In this document: positions 8,001 through 9,660 of the stretch, piece by piece | How the letters are laid out: every line of letters starts with the position of its first letter | Numbering within the stretch: the stretch's first letter is position 1 | Source of the DNA: Anaerolineae bacterium | GTDB taxonomy: Bacteria; Chloroflexota; Anaerolineae; JACIWR01 | Reading direction: 5' to 3' | DNA length: 9,660 bases | NCBI GenBank assembly: GCA_021162125.1 | Contig: JAGGZG010000386.1 | Coordinates: forward strand, 1 to 9,660 | Program-made: the position numbers and the translations under genes | The notes under the pieces: generated by a model | Told to the model about the DNA's origin: nothing | What the model saw: the letters and a program-made list of their open reading frames with translations, nothing else | Database searches by the model: none

Positions 8001-8587
8001 GGGGCACTGTGTACGTGGCCGACGCGCTGGCCGACGCGGTGGTACGTTTCACCCCGGACGGGCGGGTGCTGTCTCGCTTCACGCCCGGATTCTACCGCCC
8101 GCGTGGGGTGGCCGTCGGCCCCGGCGACGTGCTCTACGTGGCTGACACCGGCCGCAGTCGCATTGTGGCCCTTTCCGCTGAGGGGCAGGTGTTGGCCGAG
8201 TTCGTGGGCGCTGGCGCGGGGACTTTCGACCAGCCGACGGACGTCGCCGTGGATGCGCAGGGCACGATCTACGTGGTGGACACCTATCACCTGCGCGTGG
8301 TGCGCATGGGCTCCGGCGGCGAATACGAGGGCGAATGGGTGATTCCCGAGGCCGATACACTGGATGGCCCCCACGTGGCAATCTCGGCGGCAGGGGTGAT
8401 CTACGTGACCGATCCGCAGGGCGGACGGGTGGTGGCCTACGACGCCGATGGCCGGGTGCTGGGCCAGATGGAGACTGGTCAGGGGAGCCGGCCCATTGGC
8501 GTGGCGGTAGGCCCGGCCGGGCAGATGCTGGTCGCCGACGCGGAACTCCATTGCGTGCACGTGTTCCAGGCGGAGGGCCTGCCCTGA
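5003..8587 (+). CDS. GT-C glycosyltransferase with two PA14 domains and a C-terminal six-blade NHL propeller
   Basis: This 1194-residue protein is a paralogue of the gene before it. The start is the ATG at 5003, inside the ATGA overlap, with AGGAGG 4 nt upstream; a longer frame back to 4694 would lie within the upstream gene. Residues 1-105 are the hydrophobic extension and 127 to about 510 the GT-C core, with QSDEGNNG (D156, E157) as the acidic loop. Shared blocks include SRWHITFSRI (243-252) and NNLPGAPLLD (396-405). PA14 domains span about 633-768 and 772-905; the second keeps the canonical SDDGSYLFVDG (833-843) and DNGGAHG. After a proline-rich linker (906-932) come six NHL-type repeats (about 934-978, 990-1020, 1032-1061, 1077-1106, 1121-1150, 1162-1192) of the form GVAVDxxGxIFVADTxNxRVQxFDxDG. 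The C-terminal domains should lie outside the cell and may bind glycan or protein partners. Catalytic activity is inferred from the fold; the donor and acceptor are unknown. Confidence 0.88.
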   Translation: MKKLLLVILALLIAVLAQRSFGAGYVVDGILLYLLAALCFVWQAPRPAAVEMAEDRPPLARWRKIAVLVAVALGAGAATIFWRDLSSPLALALWLASLGFLVVSILPTFQPSNHPRKAGGLEDWKPEVFLLIAILLVALVLRTYQIDTIPNGCQSDEGNNGLDALRWLRGAPYTPYAETNEGQATLFTYLIALYFRLFGVSVPTMRLVSATAGALTVLAFYVLAREFYGPRVGLAITALLAASRWHITFSRIVYEAIMVPLCEVLLFYFLWRGLRDGRRRDFVLCGLSLALGLNTYTAFRVVPVGVVLYAVYWLIAYRTEWRCTLRGLGWTLLSAALGLVPLAVYAVQHPHIFMGRTRHISLLPEIAAAGNLSPLWTNLRKVLLMFNYRGDAAPLNNLPGAPLLDLVTGVLFVLGLAVALRYWRHPRSFLLLAWGIAALPAVVFSVGHEAPSARRAIGLIPVVYLLVGLAVERVWLAFREAWRGRGKRTFTWALGVCCALVMASNANVYFRVQARHPAVWAAYSASEAAIGEYLAALDGQMEVYLSPHYDRHSAIMLIGHDPRYTRLNLAAHLPLRENPGRDVVYILEPAYRSLRSLFVQFYPTGLWQEHLDRYGQPLFITFTVARDKLAAMHGLVGRFYASTDWTGPAVRQQRDTTLGFDWTAAPPLPSPFSAQWQGALFVTKAGEYAFELETSAGRVANLARLYLDGEEVLNVGRVGNPTYLVAGFHNLTLQFVAQDKPRLRLRWRPPGGEDWEDIPAEALYSYAVPESGLIGYYYHGTEWQGSPVSVQRDFVVTANDIPFSGELRPPYSVIWRGKLDIPRPGQYALGTNSDDGSYLFVDGQLVVDNGGAHGGRYREGVIRLSRGYHDIEVRYFQVDGSQTMQLWWTPPGGSRELLPPTQLFPWEGEIPAHASQPPGPTTVEPGEVANRLVSSFGGRGSGDGELLAPRGVAVDAAGRIFVADTGNRRVQLFDADGQWLATLGADADLQQPCDLAVDSRGTVYVADALADAVVRFTPDGRVLSRFTPGFYRPRGVAVGPGDVLYVADTGRSRIVALSAEGQVLAEFVGAGAGTFDQPTDVAVDAQGTIYVVDTYHLRVVRMGSGGEYEGEWVIPEADTLDGPHVAISAAGVIYVTDPQGGRVVAYDADGRVLGQMETGQGSRPIGVAVGPAGQMLVADAELHCVHVFQAEGLP
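5318..5377 (+). repeat. Octamer repeat with inverted arm forming a long hairpin inside the gene
   Basis: Three perfect tandem copies of CTTCCAAC (5318-5341) are followed by an inverted arm ending GTTGGAAG (5362-5369) and ATTGGAAG (5370-5377). With GGCTGGAGG (5353-5361) the two arms form an imperfect stem of about 24 bp around a loop at 5343-5352. The element encodes roughly residues 106-125 (LPTFQPSN, then a lysine/glycine stretch and LEDW), the linker between the N-terminal extension and the GT-C core. It sits at the same place as the octamers in the upstream paralogue. It looks like an in-frame palindromic insertion that the linker tolerates. Confidence 0.7.
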
Positions 8588-8595
8588 GGCAGGGC
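8578..8595 (+). terminator. Hairpin over the stop codon of the second glycosyltransferase
   Basis: CCTGCC (8578-8583) pairs with GGCAGG (8588-8593) around CTGA, or alternatively GCCCTG (8581-8586) with CAGGGC (8590-8595). The stem is short and GC-rich, and no T-run follows, so it is at best a weak terminator. It is the only candidate between this operon and the hicBA promoter. Confidence 0.2.
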
Positions 8596-8614
8596 GAAGG
8601 GCCGTGGAAGCGAT

Positions 8615-8643
8615 TTGGCCTGGGCTACGAGGCATGGTATAAT
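8615..8643 (+). promoter_or_regulatory. Extended -10 promoter for hicBA
   Basis: A perfect TATAAT (8638-8643) is preceded by TGG, making an extended -10 motif. A weaker -35, TTGGCC (8615-8620), lies 17 nt upstream. Transcription would start near 8650. The 8-bp palindrome TAATATTA (8643-8650) directly overlaps the -10 edge and start point, where an autoregulating toxin-antitoxin complex could bind. The sequence turns AT-rich at this point. Confidence 0.6.
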
Positions 8644-8662
8644 AATATTACAGTTAGGTTTC

Positions 8663-8673
8663 TCTTCAGCAAG
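8663..8673 (+). repeat. Left copy of an 11-nt direct repeat flanking hicBA
   Basis: TCTTCAGCAAG here recurs exactly at 9252-9262, so the two copies bracket hicBA and its ribosome binding site. By a simple estimate an 11-nt match within about 600 bp is unusual (under about 0.1 expected). It may be a recombination or insertion scar, or coincidence. Confidence 0.3.
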
Positions 8674-8674
8674 T

Positions 8675-8716
8675 ATGCCGAGTAAGAACAAGGCGGAGCG
8701 TAAACATAAGAACTAA
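8675..8716 (+). CDS. Possible 13-residue lysine-rich leader peptide
   Basis: ATG at 8675 opens a short frame, MPSKNKAERKHKN, ending with TAA at 8714-8716 inside the hicBA leader. There is no convincing ribosome binding site before it. It could be a translated leader peptide or simply a chance frame in AT-rich sequence. Confidence 0.12.
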   Translation: MPSKNKAERKHKN

Positions 8717-8726
8717 AGTTGGGAGA

Positions 8727-8746
8727 GGAGTAAGACGGGGTAAGAC
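8727..8746 (+). promoter_or_regulatory. 10-nt tandem duplication carrying the hicB ribosome binding site
   Basis: GGAGTAAGAC (8727-8736) is followed directly by GGGGTAAGAC (8737-8746), then A and the hicB ATG. The second unit puts GGGG 7 nt before the start and the first puts GGAG 17 nt away. A duplication of this kind places antitoxin translation under a site whose copy number could change by slippage. Confidence 0.4.
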
Positions 8747-8747
8747 A

Positions 8748-8939
8748 ATGAAAGCGATAAAGTACGTCTACTGGCAAGATGAGAATATGTGGCTTGGATA
8801 TCTGGAAGAATACCCTGACTACTGGACTCAAGGCGAAACGATAGAAGAATTGGAAGAAAATCTGAGAGATATCCACCGGGAACTTACCAGCGGAAGTATC
8901 CCTTACGTCCGAAGGGTTGCCGAACTGGAAGTGGCATGA
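8748..8939 (+). CDS. hicB: HicB-family antitoxin
   Basis: This 63-residue protein is a short HicB-type antitoxin with the partial RNase-H-like fold. It is recognised from its strongly conserved central text, WLGYLEEYPDYWTQGETIEE, followed by LEENLRDI and a C-terminal VRRVAELEVA. It would bind and neutralise the HicA RNase encoded immediately downstream. It ends right after the RNase-H-like part and has no added helix-turn-helix or ribbon-helix-helix DNA-binding domain, which larger HicB proteins carry. Autoregulation by this protein alone is therefore uncertain. The gene follows its own extended -10 promoter and overlaps hicA by ATGA. The antitoxin-first order is common in this short family, although E. 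coli has hicA first. The region is clearly AT-richer than the glycosyltransferase genes, which fits horizontal acquisition. Confidence 0.88.
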   Translation: MKAIKYVYWQDENMWLGYLEEYPDYWTQGETIEELEENLRDIHRELTSGSIPYVRRVAELEVA

Positions 8940-9118
8940 AACGCAAAGATTTGATACGCGAGTTAGAGAGGATGGGGTGCGTATTTATTCGTCATGGGGC
9001 GAAACACGACTGGTATCAGAACCCAAGAACGAAAGTATCTCAGCCTGTTCCTCGTCACAGGGAGATTAAGGAGCATCTGGCGAGACATATCATCAAAATG
9101 TTAAGGGATGAAATCTAA
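8936..9118 (+). CDS. hicA: HicA-family mRNA interferase toxin
   Basis: This 60-residue protein has the compact dsRBD-like HicA fold, which cleaves mRNA when freed from HicB. It begins MKRKDLIRELERMGC and carries IRHGAKHDWY (18-27), in which H24 occupies the position of the conserved catalytic histidine. It ends with VPRHREIKEHLARHIIKML, the typical C-terminal block of the family. Its length is normal (HicA proteins are about 55-85 residues), and I see no frameshift or lost key residue, so the toxin should be active. Its ATG at 8936 overlaps the hicB stop by ATGA, and there is no separate ribosome binding site of note, so it is translationally coupled to the antitoxin. Confidence 0.88.
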   Translation: MKRKDLIRELERMGCVFIRHGAKHDWYQNPRTKVSQPVPRHREIKEHLARHIIKMLRDEI

Positions 9119-9251
9119 CCTGCGCGTGGAGCCGACAGCGCTCCGCTTGCTTCGCTCGCTCCGCACGGCGGCTGAAGCGCGGTGCTATTAGGTCGTTTGC
9201 AAAGAGCGGCCGATGAATTGGAAGTGTTATCTCTCCCTATTGCTAACCTGA

Positions 9252-9262
9252 TCTTCAGCAAG
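9252..9262 (+). repeat. Right copy of the 11-nt direct repeat flanking hicBA
   Basis: This is the exact second copy of TCTTCAGCAAG (first at 8663-8673). It lies in the sequence after hicA that holds no intact gene, inside a 33-codon open frame. Confidence 0.3.
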
Positions 9263-9312
9263 AGCGTGCCTGTGGGAGCGTAATCCAGGGTGTTGGGAGT
9301 TGAAAAACAGTG

Positions 9313-9338
9313 TGGTTGGCTGGCCAGACCAGCAACCA
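9313..9338 (+). terminator. Bulged hairpin in the region after hicA
   Basis: TGGTTG (9313-9318) pairs with CAACCA (9333-9338). After one bulged G (9319), CTGG (9320-9323) pairs with CCAG (9329-9332) around the loop CCAGA. No T-run follows on the plus strand; on the minus strand the stem is followed by CACTGTTTTTC, which contains TTTTT and would suit a minus-strand terminator better. No minus-strand gene ends here, so the role is uncertain. Confidence 0.2.
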
Positions 9339-9509
9339 TTGCTGAATTTGGCCTGTCCCACCCGTTACCGCACCCGACCGGGCTATGCGCGTATTTGCAG
9401 GTTACCTTTTGTTGCCGCTGGCATCGCAGGTCCCGCGCGGCGGCTGAGGTTCCGACTGCGAGGCGGCATGCTGTGAGATGAACGGCTACTAATGATCGTA
9501 TGAACATCC

Positions 9510-9660
9510 ATGAGTTTGGAAATGCAATTTGTCGTCTGCATCAAGAATGAAGGCTATCCGGCATCATTGGAGCTGCGCAAAATCTATCAGGTGATACCTG
9601 ACGCCCGTGCTGCTGAACATCGGCTGATCCGAGTGATTGATGAATCGGGAGAAGATTACC
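9510..9660 (+). CDS. Small conserved hypothetical protein, 5' part
   Basis: This is the start of a gene cut by the right edge; 50 codons are visible. The start is the ATG at 9510 or, equally possible, the in-frame ATG at 9522 (MQFVVCIKNEGYPASLEL). Neither has a good ribosome binding site. The visible protein continues RKIYQVIPD and then LIRVIDESGEDY. I recognise this layout (FVVCxxNxGYxASLELxKxYxxxPD...IRVIDESGEDYLYP) as a family of short uncharacterised bacterial proteins, usually around 70-90 residues, of unknown function. The predicted fold is all-beta, judging by alternating hydrophobic residues. No membrane segment is seen. It lies downstream of hicBA on the same strand, but 391 nt separate them, so it is not obviously part of that operon. 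Confidence 0.65.
   Translation, partial: MSLEMQFVVCIKNEGYPASLELRKIYQVIPDARAAEHRLIRVIDESGEDY

Larger units (their letters stand above)
9119..9509. other. 391-nt region without an intact gene, possibly decayed
   Basis: I see no complete gene between hicA and the last reading frame. A 33-codon frame from the GTG at 9182 to TAA at 9281-9283 has a protein-like translation (LQRAADELEVLSLPIANL), but it has no ribosome binding site and follows a stop closely, so it could be the C-terminal remnant of a lost gene. CGGCGGCTGA occurs twice (9166-9175 and 9438-9447). A bulged hairpin is listed separately. Open frames on the minus strand here have no recognisable protein character. Confidence 0.4.

Noticed and set aside
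8581..8595. Classic intrinsic terminator after the second glycosyltransferase
   Set aside because: A hairpin exists but no T-run follows; kept only as a low-confidence feature.
7229..8635. Long minus-strand open frame of 468 codons opposite the PA14/NHL region
   Set aside because: It is a shadow frame produced by GC-rich codon bias. The translation is histidine/arginine-rich with no domain, while the plus strand has clear PA14 and NHL repeats.
9115..9507. Minus-strand frame of 130 codons after hicA
   Set aside because: No ribosome binding site, cysteine/serine-rich low-information translation, and no family recognised.

Overview
The window is a GC-rich bacterial chromosome segment. The organism is most likely a member of the Chloroflexota (Anaerolineae-like). 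This is an inference from two large GT-C glycosyltransferases carrying C-terminal PA14 domains and from the overall gene style; no rRNA or marker gene is present to prove it. Four blocks can be told apart.

Block 1 (1-1669, minus strand) is the start of an fdrA-type operon. A complete FdrA (AllF-like, succinyl-CoA-synthetase-like fold) is followed, 41 nt downstream on the same strand, by the first 29 codons of what looks like its usual partner, a YlbE/AllG-like DUF1116 protein. In E. coli these proteins act with a third subunit and a carbamate kinase in carbamoyl transfer (oxamate/allantoin nitrogen metabolism). A strong 15-bp hairpin lies just upstream of the fdrA ribosome binding site.

Block 2 (1670-2237) is a regulatory intergenic region without a supported gene. 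It holds a near-consensus plus-strand sigma70-type promoter (2067-2095), a palindrome upstream of it, and a leader whose 15-bp perfect inverted repeat (2120-2134/2203-2217) can close a multi-helix RNA.

Block 3 (2238-8587, plus strand) is a translationally coupled pair of paralogous membrane glycosyltransferases (GT39/PMT_2-like, GT-C fold). Both have an extra N-terminal group of hydrophobic segments, a GT-C core with an acidic DE loop, and two PA14 domains. The second also carries six NHL-type propeller blades. Both genes contain tandem CTTCCAAC-like octamers at the same junction between the N-terminal extension and the GT-C core. The products probably move lipid-linked sugars on the outer face of the membrane and present PA14/NHL domains outside; the acceptor is unknown.

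Block 4 (8588-9660) is visibly AT-richer: a hand count gives 26 G/C in the 60 bases at 8761-8820, against 40 of 60 at 7501-7560. It holds a hicBA toxin-antitoxin pair with its own extended -10 promoter, flanked by 11-nt direct repeats, then about 390 nt of apparently decayed sequence, then the 5' part of a small conserved hypothetical gene cut by the window edge.
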